Shown: positions 1-12,594, numbered from the stretch's first letter. The stretch is 64,000 nucleotides of DNA from Nocardioides sp. Soil797 (GCA_001429555.1 LMSR01000011.1:249462-313461), one strand, 5' to 3'. Notes: generated from the letters alone by a model not told the origin. Translations and numbers: made by a program.

Positions 1-1107
1 CCGGTGGGCGGCCTCTCGGACCCAGTGCAGTTGGCGGGCCTCGACATCGTCGCGCCCGACGTCGAGCATTCGGGCCAGCTCCCCGGCGTGCGGGGTGAGC
101 ACCGCATGTGCCGGGAGGTCGCCGGGCAGGTCGCGCAACGCGTCGGCGTCCAGCACCACGGGCACTCCGTCGTCCAGCGCGGCGCTGCGCTCCACGACCG
201 CATCGGGTCCGCTGCCGGAGCCGACCACCCAGGCCTGCACCCGCCCCTCGCCGATGAGCACTTCGGGATGCGCGGAGAGCACTCGGTCAGCGGCGCTGCC
301 GACGTAACGCACCATGCCGGCCAGCCCGCAGGACGCCCCGGCGACACTGAGCAGTCCGGCGCCGGCGTAGGCGCCACCGGTCCGCAGGCCGACGACACCG
401 CGGGTGTACTTGTGCGAAGTCGCTCCAGGGGTGGGCAGCAGTCGAGCGAGGTCGGTGGCTTGCCACGCCTCCACGCCGGCCGGCGGCAGGTCGAGTCCGA
501 TGTCGACCAGCGTGACCGTTCCGCAGGCCGACGCGGCCGGCTCGACCAGGTGGGCGACCTTGTGGGTGCCGAACGTGACAGTCACATCCGCGTTGACGTG
601 CGGGCCGTCGAGCTCTCCGGTGTCGACGTCGATGCCACTCGGCACGTCGACGGCCACGACGGGGATCCCGGCGTACGCCGCCAATGCTGCCTGGGCGTTC
701 GGCCGCAACCCGGGCCTTCCGCCAATGCCGACAATGCCGTCGACGACCACGTCGGGAGCAGCCGCGCCGCGGCCGGCCACGTCACGCGCAGCGGTGGCAT
801 CGCGGACGAGCCCACCCGCAGATCGCAGGGCCACCAGACCGGCCTGATGCACCTTCTCCGCCAGCAGCACCGCCTCGACGGCGCACCCGCGACGGGCCAG
901 CAGTGCCCCGGCGTACAACGCGTCGCCGCCGTTGTCGCCCGAGCCCACCAGCAGCACGATGCGTCGCCCGTAGGCCCCACCGAGCAGATCGATCACCGCC
1001 GTGGCCAATCCGCTCGCGGCACGAGCCATCAGCGCACCGTCGGGCAGGCGCGCCATCAGCTCAGCCTCGGCCGCCCGCACCTGTTCCACCATGTGTGCGC
1101 TCCGCAT
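1..1107 (-). CDS. nnr: Bifunctional NAD(P)H-hydrate epimerase / ADP-dependent dehydratase (3' end cut by window)
   Basis: Repairs hydrated NADH and NADPH: an N-terminal YjeF_N epimerase domain interconverts the R and S forms, and a C-terminal carbohydrate-kinase-like domain dehydrates the S form using ADP. Read from the ATG at 1107 the protein has the epimerase motif GSGDNGGDA at residues 55-63, and near the window edge a run with LTPHAGE (about 337-343) typical of the dehydratase domain. The frame is open to base 1, so about 369 residues are visible and the C-terminus is missing. An alternative ATG lies five codons inside. It lies just downstream of acpS on the same strand, a common actinobacterial pairing. 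Confidence 0.93.
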   Translation of the reverse strand, partial: MRSAHMVEQVRAAEAELMARLPDGALMARAASGLATAVIDLLGGAYGRRIVLLVGSGDNGGDALYAGALLARRGCAVEAVLLAEKVHQAGLVALRSAGGLVRDATAARDVAGRGAAAPDVVVDGIVGIGGRPGLRPNAQAALAAYAGIPVVAVDVPSGIDVDTGELDGPHVNADVTVTFGTHKVAHLVEPAASACGTVTLVDIGLDLPPAGVEAWQATDLARLLPTPGATSHKYTRGVVGLRTGGAYAGAGLLSVAGASCGLAGMVRYVGSAADRVLSAHPEVLIGEGRVQAWVVGSGSGPDAVVERSAALDDGVPVVLDADALRDLPGDLPAHAVLTPHAGELARMLDVGRDDVEARQLHWVREAAHR

Positions 1108-1152
1108 GGCTCCAACCTAACCGTCGCTCCCCGCCGCAGGACCTCCCGCCCG

Positions 1153-1196
1153 ACGTCATGCGCAACGGTCGCCAGAGGCACCACAACGTATGACGT
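1153..1196. repeat. 44-bp palindromic element, copy 1 of 3
   Basis: Starts with ACGTCATGCGC and ends with CGTATGACGT, so the ends pair as a stem of about 10 bp. It has the same length and the same conserved inner block (GGTCGCC) as the reverse complement of the copy at 13241-13284. It ends 15 nt downstream of the acpS stop codon. Probable role: terminator or 3'-end stabiliser (inference). Confidence 0.7.
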
Positions 1197-1211
1197 CCCG
1201 GCAGCAGCGGT

Positions 1212-1562
1212 TCAGGTCTCGAGCACGACGAACGCGGAGGCAATGCCGCCGTCGTGGCTGAGCGACAGGTGCACGGTGGCCCCGCCCAGGGCATCGGCGG
1301 CCGCCTTGACGGTGCCGCGCAGCTCGAAGTGCGGTCGACCCGAGGCCTCCGAGATCACTTCGGCGTCGTGCCAGGCCAGGCCGGCCGGCGCACCGAGCGC
1401 CTTGGCCATGGCTTCCTTGGCCGCGAAGCGTGCGGCCAGGGACTGCGGGTGCAGCTCCCGCTCCGCCGGGGTGAACAACTTGGTGCGCAGCGCAGGTGTC
1501 CGCTCGATCGAGGCGATGAAGCGCTCGATCTCGACCACGTCGATCCCGACGCCGACGATCAT
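1212..1562 (-). CDS. acpS: Holo-[acyl-carrier-protein] synthase
   Basis: Transfers 4'-phosphopantetheine from CoA to a serine of acyl carrier protein, activating it for fatty-acid synthesis. The 116-residue protein starts [15 protein letters not shown], the family signature with the Mg-binding Asp, and has [13 protein letters not shown] in the middle, containing the second conserved acidic residue. An upstream extension of the frame gives non-homologous residues, so the ATG at 1562 was chosen; length fits the family (about 120). It lies between glmS and nnr on the same strand, probably co-transcribed with nnr. Confidence 0.95.
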   Translation of the reverse strand: MIVGVGIDVVEIERFIASIERTPALRTKLFTPAERELHPQSLAARFAAKEAMAKALGAPAGLAWHDAEVISEASGRPHFELRGTVKAAADALGGATVHLSLSHDGGIASAFVVLET

Positions 1563-1580
1563 CCGCGCACCACCGGGGTC

Positions 1581-1604
1581 GGCAGGAGTACGGGCAGGAG
1601 TACG
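1581..1604. repeat. 12-bp perfect tandem duplication
   Basis: GGCAGGAGTACG occurs twice back to back in the spacer between the glmS stop and the acpS start. No function is evident; it is a short slippage-type repeat. Confidence 0.6.
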
Positions 1605-1659
1605 ACGGTCATTCGGGGTCCCCGGCCGAAGGCAAGCGAAGCGCGTTCGGGTGGGGTGT

Positions 1660-3504
<1,845 letters not shown>

Positions 3505-3561
3505 GGTCCGAAGTCTATCCGCCCGCGCCCGCTGAGTCCGACGCCTGCAACAATGTGCGCC

Positions 3562-4539
3562 ATGTCCCAATCGGCCGGCTCCGAGAGCCGCGAGCAGGCG
3601 CGCGAGACCTCGCCGTACATCGAGCTGGCGCGAGATGCGTGGGCGGCTCTGGCCGAGCACACCGAGCAACCGCTCTCCCCCGAGGAGATCGACCGGGTGC
3701 GCGGGCTCGGTGACGAGCTGGACCTCGAGGAGGTGCAACACGTCTACCTTCCGCTGTCCCGCCTGCTCAGCAAGTACGTGGAGGCGGCCAGCAACCTGCA
3801 CCACGCCCAGGAGGAGTTCCTCGCCCGGCCCACTCCGCCGCGTACGCCGTTCGTGATCGGGCTGGCGGGCTCCGTGGCGGTCGGCAAGTCGACCACTGCG
3901 CGCGTGCTGCAGCAGATGCTCGCGCACTGGCCCGAGCACCCCTCGGTCGCGTTGGTGACCACCGACGGGTTCCTGATGCCCAACGCCGAGCTGCAGCGTC
4001 GCGGCCTCCTCCTGCGCAAGGGATTCCCGGAGTCCTACGACCGCAAGGCCCTGCTGCGCTTCGTGATCGACATCAAGTCCGGCAAGGACGAGGTCGAGGC
4101 ACCGATCTACTCCCACCTGACCTATGACGTGGTGCCCGACGAGAAGATCGTCATCAAGCGCCCCGACATCGTCATCATCGAGGGCCTCAACGTGCTGCAG
4201 CCGGCCCGGGTGCGCGAGGACGGTCGCACGGGGCTGGCGGTCAGCGACTTCTTCGACTTCAGTGTGTACGTCGACGCGGCGACCAGCGACATCCGGCACT
4301 GGTACGTCCAACGCTTCCAGCGCCTGCGCGAGACCGCGTTCCGCGACCCGGCCTCGTACTTCACCCGCTATGCCAGCCTGACCGAGTACGAAGCGGTGGC
4401 CGAGGCGACGCGCATCTGGGAAGCGGTCAACGGACCCAACCTCGAGCAGAACGTGTTGCCGACCCGGTCGCGGGCCACCCTCGTCCTGCGCAAGGACGGC
4501 GACCACTCCGTGCGCTACGTCAGGTTGCGCAAGCTCTGA
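3562..4539 (+). CDS. coaA: Type I pantothenate kinase
   Basis: Phosphorylates pantothenate, the committed step of CoA synthesis. The 325-residue protein has the P-loop GSVAVGKST at residues 103-111 and the downstream TTDGF block of the PRK/PanK fold; length matches the bacterial type I enzyme (about 310-320). The start at 3562 gives MSQSAG; an in-frame ATG three codons upstream (3553) is possible. Neither has a clear Shine-Dalgarno, so translation may be leaderless. It is divergent from glmS (57 bp apart) and ends 4 bp before the convergent next gene. Confidence 0.95.
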   Translation: MSQSAGSESREQARETSPYIELARDAWAALAEHTEQPLSPEEIDRVRGLGDELDLEEVQHVYLPLSRLLSKYVEAASNLHHAQEEFLARPTPPRTPFVIGLAGSVAVGKSTTARVLQQMLAHWPEHPSVALVTTDGFLMPNAELQRRGLLLRKGFPESYDRKALLRFVIDIKSGKDEVEAPIYSHLTYDVVPDEKIVIKRPDIVIIEGLNVLQPARVREDGRTGLAVSDFFDFSVYVDAATSDIRHWYVQRFQRLRETAFRDPASYFTRYASLTEYEAVAEATRIWEAVNGPNLEQNVLPTRSRATLVLRKDGDHSVRYVRLRKL

Positions 4540-4543
4540 GCCG

Positions 4544-5311
4544 TCACGGCTCCAGGGAGTCGCTGATCTGCTGCCACTGCTCATCGGTGAGCCCCGACGG
4601 GGTCAGATAGCGCGCCTGCACCAACGTCTTCGCCCCGTCTGCGGTGTTGATCGTGGTCGCCATGATCTCGGCCGACTCCGGCAGGCAGGCACCGCTGAAG
4701 GTACTCATGTCGACGGTGACCAGCGACCGGGCAGCGGGCGTGCCGTCGGGCAGGGTCACCTCGTCGGTCTCCGGCTCCGACATCTTGGCCAGGTTGCCGG
4801 CGTTATCGGTGGCATAACCCCGCCCCCACCGGCGTACGGCGGCTTCAGCCAGGTCCACCAGCTCACCCGAGGGCTCTGTGTCGGCAAGCACGGTCCACGC
4901 GCCGGCCACCTTCTTGCCGGCTTCGGAACAGTTGTTGCCGTAGTAGTTGGCCGGTGCGTGCCCGCTGGCGATCCGCTTGCCGGACTGGTCGCGGAAGGCC
5001 ACGGCGTAGTCGGGGTTGAACGTCTTCCAGGCCCGGTTGGGGACCCGGTAGGACGCCGCGAAGCCGGAGTCACCGGGCTTGCCTTCGACCGTCTCCCAAT
5101 CGGTGTAGTCATAGGCCGGAGTGCGGGAGTTGTCCTCCGTGGGCTCCTCGGAGGATCCCTTGCCGCGCACCAACGTGCCCGACCCGTCCGGCCCGTCGCT
5201 GCGCGCCATCACCACGCCCGCGGTGACGCCGGTGCCCACTGTCATCAGCACACTGAGCACCGCGAGGAGGCTCGCCACGCGTGCTGCCGCGTGGGTGCCT
5301 CCGGAACTCAT
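4544..5311 (-). CDS. Hypothetical membrane-anchored extracytoplasmic protein
   Basis: I do not recognise the family. The 255-residue protein has one hydrophobic segment (about residues 10-35, rich in A, V, L) followed by a Ser/Glu/Pro-rich linker and a soluble domain from about residue 70. That suggests a signal anchor with an outer domain. Two cysteines in the outer domain (in NNCSEAG and GACLPES) could form a disulfide. It is convergent with coaA and lies upstream of no obvious partner. Function unknown. Confidence 0.75.
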   Translation of the reverse strand: MSSGGTHAAARVASLLAVLSVLMTVGTGVTAGVVMARSDGPDGSGTLVRGKGSSEEPTEDNSRTPAYDYTDWETVEGKPGDSGFAASYRVPNRAWKTFNPDYAVAFRDQSGKRIASGHAPANYYGNNCSEAGKKVAGAWTVLADTEPSGELVDLAEAAVRRWGRGYATDNAGNLAKMSEPETDEVTLPDGTPAARSLVTVDMSTFSGACLPESAEIMATTINTADGAKTLVQARYLTPSGLTDEQWQQISDSLEP

Positions 5312-5329
5312 GCCCCCATCATGGCGCAG

Positions 5330-6358
5330 TCAGGCCCTGACGAAACTCGCTGTCTTCTGAAACTCACCGAGTCGTTCGACGGGGCGAAACCCCATGGCGT
5401 CGTTGACCGCGATCATCGGGTCGTTCTCCTCGGCGTTCCAGGTGCGGACCACGCGGATGTCGGGCCGCTCCTGCTGCAGGCGCGCCGCGTTGCGCACCTT
5501 CAGCGCCATGCCGAGCCGGTGGCCGCGGTGCTCGGGCCACACGAGCGTTCCCCACTGGTAGGACCGCCCCGGGTCGTGGACGCTGGTGACCAGATCGGTG
5601 TAGCCGGCCAACCGCCCGTCGGGCCCGACCGCGACGGTGGCGAAGCGGGTTCGCCCTTGGGCCTCGATCGACTCCTCCGTGGCCCGGAAGACCGTGACGT
5701 CGGCAGTCTGCGGCTCGAGCTCCATCGCACCCGTCGGCGCCTCGGTCATCAGGTTGGCGCACAGCGTTGCGTAGTCCGTGACGAATTCATCCGGCACCCG
5801 GCCGGTGAAGGAGACCAGGGAGTACGCCGCATGGTGCGGTGCTGCCTCCGCCTCGAGGTGTGCGACCAGGTCGCCCTCCAGTGGCAGGTCGAGTGCCCGT
5901 TGCACGTCACCGATGCCGAAGCGAAAGCCGCGGCGGGTGAGGAAGTCGGCGTACGCATGGCCGGCCCCGTCGCGCGGAGCCGTGAACGGGTACGCCGCCT
6001 CGGCCGTGAGCACGGTGCGGCCGTTCTCACGCGCGAGTTCCTCCAGGTGCGAGAGCAGCGTCGAGCCATGGCCACGGTTGCGGTGTCCGGGGTGGGTGTA
6101 GACGCCGAGGAAGGCGCTCTCCAGGTTGTCCATCTGGGGGAATTCGACCTCGGCCACCGCCCTCGTCGTACCTTCCTCGACCAGGCTGAAGAGGCGCACG
6201 ATCCGGCTCTTCAGCCGGGACTGCTTCTGGACGCGGCTCTCCTCGAGCAACCAGTCGGACGACCACTCGCCACGGCCGTGGCGTTCGGCTGCGGCGTAGG
6301 TCGCGTGCCAGTCATCGAAGGCAGCGTCGTCGAACGGGTCGACCTCGTGGATGGTCAT
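5330..6358 (-). CDS. Tandem-domain GNAT family N-acetyltransferase
   Basis: A 342-residue protein with two GNAT-like halves. The first half has an acetyl-CoA-binding motif HPGHRNRGHGSTLL (about 130-145); the second has PEHRGHRLGMALK followed by a typical WNAEENDPMIAVN...MGF ending. Substrate unknown. The ATG at 6358 overlaps the stop of the upstream gene (ATGA), indicating translational coupling with a homologous protein. The frame extends upstream of this ATG but only as antisense-like sequence inside the neighbour. Confidence 0.85.
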   Translation of the reverse strand: MTIHEVDPFDDAAFDDWHATYAAAERHGRGEWSSDWLLEESRVQKQSRLKSRIVRLFSLVEEGTTRAVAEVEFPQMDNLESAFLGVYTHPGHRNRGHGSTLLSHLEELARENGRTVLTAEAAYPFTAPRDGAGHAYADFLTRRGFRFGIGDVQRALDLPLEGDLVAHLEAEAAPHHAAYSLVSFTGRVPDEFVTDYATLCANLMTEAPTGAMELEPQTADVTVFRATEESIEAQGRTRFATVAVGPDGRLAGYTDLVTSVHDPGRSYQWGTLVWPEHRGHRLGMALKVRNAARLQQERPDIRVVRTWNAEENDPMIAVNDAMGFRPVERLGEFQKTASFVRA

Positions 6359-7359
6359 GACAGTCGCTTCTGCACGTCGAGGCACCGCTCGACCACCCGG
6401 TAGCCCATGCGTTCGTTGACCGAGTTCATCGGCGCGTTCACGCCGGCGTTGCCGGTCTCGATGTGGACGCACTCGGGGAACATCTCCTGCACCCGCTGGT
6501 GGGTGGCCAGCTTCATCGCCAGGCCGAGCCGGTGCCCGCGGTGCTCGTCGAGGACGATCGTGCCACCCACCTCACCGTGCCGGGGATCGGCACGGCTCAG
6601 GCGGACGTCCGAGAAACCGCAGACCGCACCGTCGGGTGCCAGCGCGAGAGCGGTCACGTTGACCCGCCCGGCCTGCTCCCGCTCCCGCTCGCCGAGGCGG
6701 ATGCGTTCGGGGGTCCACTGAGCATCCTCGATGTCGAGGTCACCGGTCGGGATCTCGCCGAGGAACCTGGACAGCACGGCGGCGAATCCGTCGACGTGCT
6801 CCTCGGGGCAGGCAGTCTCGAAGACGACCACCGAGTAGTCACCACGTGCCGAATCGACTTCGCGCTGGAGCTCGGGCCAGGACGCCGCGGCGCTGGTCAC
6901 GTCGACCAGCTTCGTCTCCTCCGCACTGCCGACCGGGTATCCCCGCGCCGCCGCGAACAGCGAGCCCGGACTCTCGGCGTCGACCGGGGCGAACGCACTG
7001 GAGATGAGTGACGTCCGGCCGTCACGACGTGCCCGTTCCTCGACCTCGACGAGCAGGGCCGTGCCGATGCCCTGCCGGCGGTGCTCGGGCGTCACCCAGA
7101 CGGTGATCTCGGCGAGCCGTGGGTTGTCGAGCACGAACTCCACCAACAGCGCGGAGCCGACAGCGCGCGGCCCGTCGTACGCCGACAGCAGGGTGATCAC
7201 CGAGTCGCTGCGTGGGAACTGCATGGTGACCTTGGAGACCTCCCACACCGGCCAGGCCTCGAACGGGCGCTCGGCGCTGGCCGTGTGCCCGACCTCCCAC
7301 CACTCACGCAGCACGGGCTCGTCGTGGACGTCGACCTCACGGATCTCCCAGACACTCAC
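6355..7359 (-). CDS. Tandem-domain GNAT family N-acetyltransferase (paralogue of the downstream gene)
   Basis: A 334-residue protein organised like its neighbour: VTPEHRRQGIGTALL is the first acetyl-CoA loop, and LDEHRGHRLGLAMKLATH plus NAGVNAPMNSVNERMGY forms the second GNAT half. The two genes look like a tandem duplication joined by a 4-base ATGA overlap. Substrate unknown; two-domain GNATs of this kind in actinobacteria are often linked to small-molecule modification, but nothing here fixes the target. Confidence 0.85.
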   Translation of the reverse strand: MSVWEIREVDVHDEPVLREWWEVGHTASAERPFEAWPVWEVSKVTMQFPRSDSVITLLSAYDGPRAVGSALLVEFVLDNPRLAEITVWVTPEHRRQGIGTALLVEVEERARRDGRTSLISSAFAPVDAESPGSLFAAARGYPVGSAEETKLVDVTSAAASWPELQREVDSARGDYSVVVFETACPEEHVDGFAAVLSRFLGEIPTGDLDIEDAQWTPERIRLGEREREQAGRVNVTALALAPDGAVCGFSDVRLSRADPRHGEVGGTIVLDEHRGHRLGLAMKLATHQRVQEMFPECVHIETGNAGVNAPMNSVNERMGYRVVERCLDVQKRLS

Positions 7360-7400
7360 CCGGCAACCCTAGGGACCAGTCCCCCACCGGTCGACCCGTT

Positions 7401-7468
7401 TTCCTGCCGACCCCCTTGCCCCCTTGCCCCCGTGCTCCCCTTGCCCCCGTGCTCCCCTTTGCCCCAGT
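7401..7468. repeat. C-rich imperfect tandem repeat between GNAT and glmM genes
   Basis: A strand-biased low-complexity block of repeated CCCCTTGCCCC and CCCGTGCTCC units upstream of the GNAT pair. The whole gap 7360-7613 has no recognised gene; it presumably holds the GNAT promoter. No other function is visible. Confidence 0.6.
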
Positions 7469-7613
7469 AACGCGGGGTTATGGTCGCTCCACACGTGCTG
7501 TGACGCGCGATCTCGTCAACAGCACCGCACAAGAGCCCGGACCTGCCGACCGCCCGATCCGTCGTACGCCGACGGGCGGGCCACCGCTCGGCCGCACCGC
7601 GAACGCGACGTCG

Positions 7614-8963
7614 TCAGAGGGCGAGGCGCTCGCGCACCACTGCGGCGAGATCTTCGGCGACCGTGGTGGCCTGCTCCTCGGTGGGTGCCTCGACCATCAC
7701 CCGCACCAACGACTCGGTGCCGGAGGGGCGCAGCAGGACGCGCCCGGTCTCACCCAGCTGGGCCTCCGCCTCGGCGACGGCCGCCGCCAACGCGGTGTCG
7801 TCGTCGGCACGGGCCTTGTCGACCCCGCCGACGTTGACCAGCACCTGTGGCAGGCGGGTCATCACGGCGGCCAGCTCGGCGAGCGAGGAACCGGTCTGGG
7901 CCATCCGATCGAGCACGTGCAGGGCGGTGAGGATGCCGTCGCCGGTGGTGGCGAATTCACTCATGATCACGTGGCCGGACTGTTCGCCACCGAGTCCGTA
8001 GCCGCCGGCCTTCATCGCCTCGAGGACGTAGCGGTCGCCGACCTTGGTCTGGCGCACCTGCACGTCGTTGGCCTTGAGGGCCTGGACGAAGCCGAGGTTG
8101 CTCATCACCGTGGCCACCACGACGTCGTTGGGAAGCCTGCCGGCCTCACGCATCGAGATGCCGAGGATGGCCAGGATCTGGTCGCCGTCGACGATCTGGC
8201 CGGAGGCATCCACGGCCAGGCAGCGGTCGGAGTCACCGTCGAGCCCGAAGCCGGCGTCGGCACCGTGACCGAGGACTGCCTTCTGCAGGTTCTCCAGGTG
8301 GGTGGAACCGCAGTTGTCGTTGATGTTGAGCCCGTCGGGCTCGGCGTGGATCGCGATCACCTCGGCGCCTGCGTCACGCAGTGCCTTCGGCCCGGCCACC
8401 GAAGCGGCGCCCTCCGCGCAGTCGAGGACGACCCTGAGGCCGGTGAGCGGACGGGTGATGGTGCCGCTCAGGTGGGCGGCATAGTCGGCAACGGCGTTGT
8501 CGTAGGTCGACACGCGCCCGACGTCGCCGCCGGTGGGACGGTTCCACGGCTCCTGAAGACGGTCCTCGATCGCGATCTCCACCGCGTCGTCGAGCTTGAC
8601 GCCGCCGCGCGCGAGGAACTTGATGCCGTTGTCGGGCATCGGGTTGTGCGAAGCACTGAGCATGACGCCCAGGTCGGCCTTCAGCGTGCCGGTCAGATAC
8701 GCCACGCCCGGCGTCGGCAGGACACCGAGCAGAAGTACGTCGACTCCGGCGGACGCGAGCCCGGCCACCACGGCGGCTTCGAGGAACTGTCCGGAAATGC
8801 GGGTGTCCCGACCGACCACGGCGAGGGGGCGATGCCCCGCGAACTCACCACGGTCGGCCAGGACGTGTGCTGCGGCAACGGAGAGGTCCAGGGCCAGCTC
8901 AGCGGTCAGATGACCGTTGGCCAGGCCCCGAACCCCGTCCGTACCAAAGAGCTTCGGTGACAA
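7614..8963 (-). CDS. glmM: Phosphoglucosamine mutase
   Basis: Converts glucosamine-6-phosphate to glucosamine-1-phosphate for UDP-GlcNAc synthesis. The 449-residue protein has the active-site phosphoserine loop SASHNP (Ser105), the Mg-binding DGDSDR (242-247), GGEQSGH (326-331) and the phosphate-binding RPSGTE (412-417). I chose the TTG at 8963 because AGGAG lies 8 nt upstream and the protein then begins [13 protein letters not shown], as family members do; an ATG 14 codons further up (9005) lacks this support. It follows rpsI on the same strand. Confidence 0.95.
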   Translation of the reverse strand: MSPKLFGTDGVRGLANGHLTAELALDLSVAAAHVLADRGEFAGHRPLAVVGRDTRISGQFLEAAVVAGLASAGVDVLLLGVLPTPGVAYLTGTLKADLGVMLSASHNPMPDNGIKFLARGGVKLDDAVEIAIEDRLQEPWNRPTGGDVGRVSTYDNAVADYAAHLSGTITRPLTGLRVVLDCAEGAASVAGPKALRDAGAEVIAIHAEPDGLNINDNCGSTHLENLQKAVLGHGADAGFGLDGDSDRCLAVDASGQIVDGDQILAILGISMREAGRLPNDVVVATVMSNLGFVQALKANDVQVRQTKVGDRYVLEAMKAGGYGLGGEQSGHVIMSEFATTGDGILTALHVLDRMAQTGSSLAELAAVMTRLPQVLVNVGGVDKARADDDTALAAAVAEAEAQLGETGRVLLRPSGTESLVRVMVEAPTEEQATTVAEDLAAVVRERLAL

Positions 8964-9083
8964 TGCAAGTCTCCTAGTCGCGTCGCTTGTCGGGATGCCT
9001 GGCAAGGCAGAGGAGGGAAGGCGGCCCGTGGTTGGCCGTCGACCGACGATAACGCTGCCAGGCGCCCGACAAACGTCGCGAGG

Positions 9084-9593
9084 TCAGCGCTTGGAGAACT
9101 GAGGCGCCTTGCGTGCCTTCTTGAGACCAGCCTTCTTGCGCTCGATGACGCGGGCGTCACGGGTGAGCAGGCCGGCCTTCTTGAGCGACGGGCGGTTGGC
9201 ATCGAGGTCGATCGCGTTCAGGGCACGCGCCACACCGAGGCGCAGGGCGCCGGCCTGGCCGGTGATGCCACCGCCGTGGATGCGGGCGATGACGTCGAAG
9301 CGGCCCTCGAGCTCGAGGTTCGCGAACGGCTCGTTGACAACCTGCTGGTGCAGCTTGTTCGGGAAGTACGAGTCGAGGTCGCGACCGTTGACGGTCCACT
9401 GGCCGGTGCCGGGGACGAGGCGGACGCGGGCGACGGCCTCCTTGCGGCGACCGGTGGCGTTGCCGGGGGCGATGGTGGCCGGCTTGAGGGGAGCGTCCTC
9501 AGACGGAGCGGACTCCGAGCTGTAGGCGACGCCCTCTTCGTTGGTCTGGAAGGTCTCTTCGACCTCGGCGGTCTCAGCCTGGTTCTCAGTCAC
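9084..9593 (-). CDS. rpsI: 30S ribosomal protein uS9
   Basis: Small-subunit protein whose C-terminal tail contacts the P-site tRNA. The 169-residue protein has an acidic N-terminal extension of about 40 residues, then [14 protein letters not shown] and the basic C-terminus ending QFSKR. The GTG at 9593 is preceded by AAGGA; an earlier GTG at 9617 overlaps the rplM stop codon and has no such site. It lies 20 nt after rplM in the conserved rplM-rpsI operon. Confidence 0.96.
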   Translation of the reverse strand: MTENQAETAEVEETFQTNEEGVAYSSESAPSEDAPLKPATIAPGNATGRRKEAVARVRLVPGTGQWTVNGRDLDSYFPNKLHQQVVNEPFANLELEGRFDVIARIHGGGITGQAGALRLGVARALNAIDLDANRPSLKKAGLLTRDARVIERKKAGLKKARKAPQFSKR

Positions 9594-9613
9594 GTTGATG
9601 TCCTTGTCTGCAA

Positions 9614-10057
9614 TCACTGGGAGATCTGCGTGATCTCGAACGGCTTGGCCTGCTGGGCCGCGTGGGGGTGCTCCGGGCCGGAGTAGACCTTGAGCTTCTT
9701 CAGCATCTGACGACCGAGGCGGTTCTTGGGGAGCATGCCCCAGACCGCGTTCTCGATGGCCTTGCGCGCGTCCTTCTCGAGGAGCTCACCGATCGGGGTG
9801 GTGGTCAGACCACCCGGGAAGCCGGAGTGACGGTAGGTCATCTTCTTGGTCTTCTTGTCGCCGGACAGGGCGACCTTCTCCGCGTTGACGATGATCACGA
9901 AGTCGCCCATGTCCATGTGCGGAGCAAAGGTCGGCTTGTGCTTGCCACGCAGGAGGTTCGCGGCCTGAACCGCGAGGCGGCCGAGGACAACGTCCTGGGC
10001 GTCGATGACAAGCCATTCGCGCTGGATGTCAGCGGGCTTGGGGCTGTACGTACGCAC
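9614..10057 (-). CDS. rplM: 50S ribosomal protein uL13
   Basis: Early-assembly large-subunit protein, 147 residues, starting at a GTG with GAGAAGG upstream and reading MRTYSPKP. It has GRLA...[10 protein letters not shown] and the block [18 protein letters not shown]. First gene of the rplM-rpsI operon; the promoter must lie in the gap shared with divergent gltA. Confidence 0.97.
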   Translation of the reverse strand: MRTYSPKPADIQREWLVIDAQDVVLGRLAVQAANLLRGKHKPTFAPHMDMGDFVIIVNAEKVALSGDKKTKKMTYRHSGFPGGLTTTPIGELLEKDARKAIENAVWGMLPKNRLGRQMLKKLKVYSGPEHPHAAQQAKPFEITQISQ

Positions 10058-10439
10058 GTAAGTAGCCTTCTCGTTCGTTGGGCCCGAGCAGTGGTCCTGA
10101 TCGGGTGGTTGAGCCGCATCCTCTGACGAACACTGCCCGGTTCCACTTCGTCCGGGTCTGCACCCACGTTCTGGGCGCGGCAGGAGACGCGACTGTCAAG
10201 AATAGGCGGCGTCGACCGAACAGGTCAAAACGACCACCCCACCGATCGAGCAGGCCGAGGAACGAGGTCGGTTCCACGCCCGGGGCACCGGCTCGCGACC
10301 GGGACGGAGACGCACTTGTTACCAGCGAGTCACGACCACAATGGGGACACCGCGTTAGCGTGAACGCAGCCAACGGAATAGGTTGGCAACCGACAAACAT
10401 ACGAGAGTCCACGACACTCTTTCACTGACAGGAGCCGAC
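10058..10439. other. Divergent intergenic region between rplM and gltA (382 bp)
   Basis: Holds the promoters of rplM (minus) and gltA (plus) and a degenerate copy of a dispersed repeat at about 10246-10285 (TCGAGCAGGCCGAGGAACG). No convincing gene lies here on either strand. I could not fix a -35/-10 pair for either promoter. Confidence 0.5.
10246..10285. repeat. Dispersed intergenic repeat, degenerate copy
   Basis: GATCGAGCAGGCCGAGGAAC and the following CGAGG resemble the element at 21818-21890 (GTCGAGCAGGGCGAGGAACG). Only the core is shared. Such GAGGAACGAG elements recur between genes in actinobacterial chromosomes. Confidence 0.45.
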
Positions 10440-11759
<1,320 letters not shown>

Positions 11760-11778
11760 CCTGACTCAGCACGCCGAC

Positions 11779-11816
11779 AAGGGCCCCGGAACGCATCACC
11801 TGCGTCCGGGGCCCTT
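11779..11816 (+). terminator. GC-rich hairpin terminator after gltA
   Basis: AAGGGCCCCGGAACGCA pairs with TGCGTCCGGGGCCCTT, with a 5-nt TCACC loop and one unpaired base. It lies 20 nt after the gltA stop. There is no U-tract, as is usual in actinobacteria. Its right arm overlaps the TTG at 11815 where the next reading frame can begin. Confidence 0.75.
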
Positions 11817-12594
11817 GGTCTGTGCCGGGCTGGTGGCCGGCGGCGGTGTCGGCCTCCTCGTCCTCACGGCGTACGCCGGGTGGCTGGGCCCCGACGTCGG
11901 CCGCGGCGACAACTTCTGTGAGGCCGCCCGCCCCGGCTGGATCAAGCAGCCCGCGAACACGTGGAGCAACCTCGGCTTCGTGGTGGCCGGACTGGCCATC
12001 GCACGGTCGCTGCTGCGCCACAGCCCCACCCGGGGGCCCCTGGCCCACCACCGGACACTGGCTCCGGCGTTCGCGGTCCTCGTGGTGCTGCTCGGCCCGG
12101 CCAGCATGGCGATGCATGCCACGCAGTCCAGCCTGGGTGGCCACCTCGACATGGCCAGCATGTATCTGGTGGCCTCGTTCATCGCCGGCTACGCCCTGAT
12201 GCGCGTGACCGGGCGCGGGCCGCGATTCCTGACGGTCGCGTTCGTGGCCTTCGTCGGCACGTGCGAGCTCGTCGGCACGTGGAGCCGGGAGATCCCCGTC
12301 GTGATGTACGCCGGCAACGTGGCCTTCGGTCTCCTTCTCGTGGCTGGACTGGCGATGGAGATCCTGTTGGTCCGCCGCGGCCTGGTCACCAACCGACGCT
12401 GGGCGGTGGCCGCAGTCGCCAGTCTCGCCGTCGCATTCGCCATCTGGAACGCCACGTCCTCGGGCACCGCCTGGTGCTCACCCCACTCGCTCCTCCAGGG
12501 CCATGCCGTGTGGCACCTGCTGTGCGCCGCCTCGGCGTACTGCATGTATCGCTACTACGCCAGCGAGCAGGACAGTGCGCGCCAGCTCACGTGA
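11815..12594 (+). CDS. Ceramidase-like (CREST superfamily) integral membrane protein
   Basis: About 259 residues with six or seven hydrophobic segments. Motifs in order match the alkaline ceramidase/CREST layout: FCEAA and QPANTWSN near the N-terminus, MHATQSSLGGHLDMAS in the middle (His and Asp), and HAVWHLL near the end (paired His). In that superfamily these residues bind zinc for amide hydrolysis; the substrate here is unknown. The start is uncertain: TTG at 11815 sits inside the terminator hairpin of gltA, and GTG at 11833 is an alternative. Neither has a clear ribosome binding site. Confidence 0.7.
   Translation: MVCAGLVAGGGVGLLVLTAYAGWLGPDVGRGDNFCEAARPGWIKQPANTWSNLGFVVAGLAIARSLLRHSPTRGPLAHHRTLAPAFAVLVVLLGPASMAMHATQSSLGGHLDMASMYLVASFIAGYALMRVTGRGPRFLTVAFVAFVGTCELVGTWSREIPVVMYAGNVAFGLLLVAGLAMEILLVRRGLVTNRRWAVAAVASLAVAFAIWNATSSGTAWCSPHSLLQGHAVWHLLCAASAYCMYRYYASEQDSARQLT

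Noticed and set aside
3505..4584. Minus-strand extension upstream of GlmS in the same frame
   Set aside because: Antisense to coaA; GlmS must start at MCGIVG for the catalytic Cys to be N-terminal.
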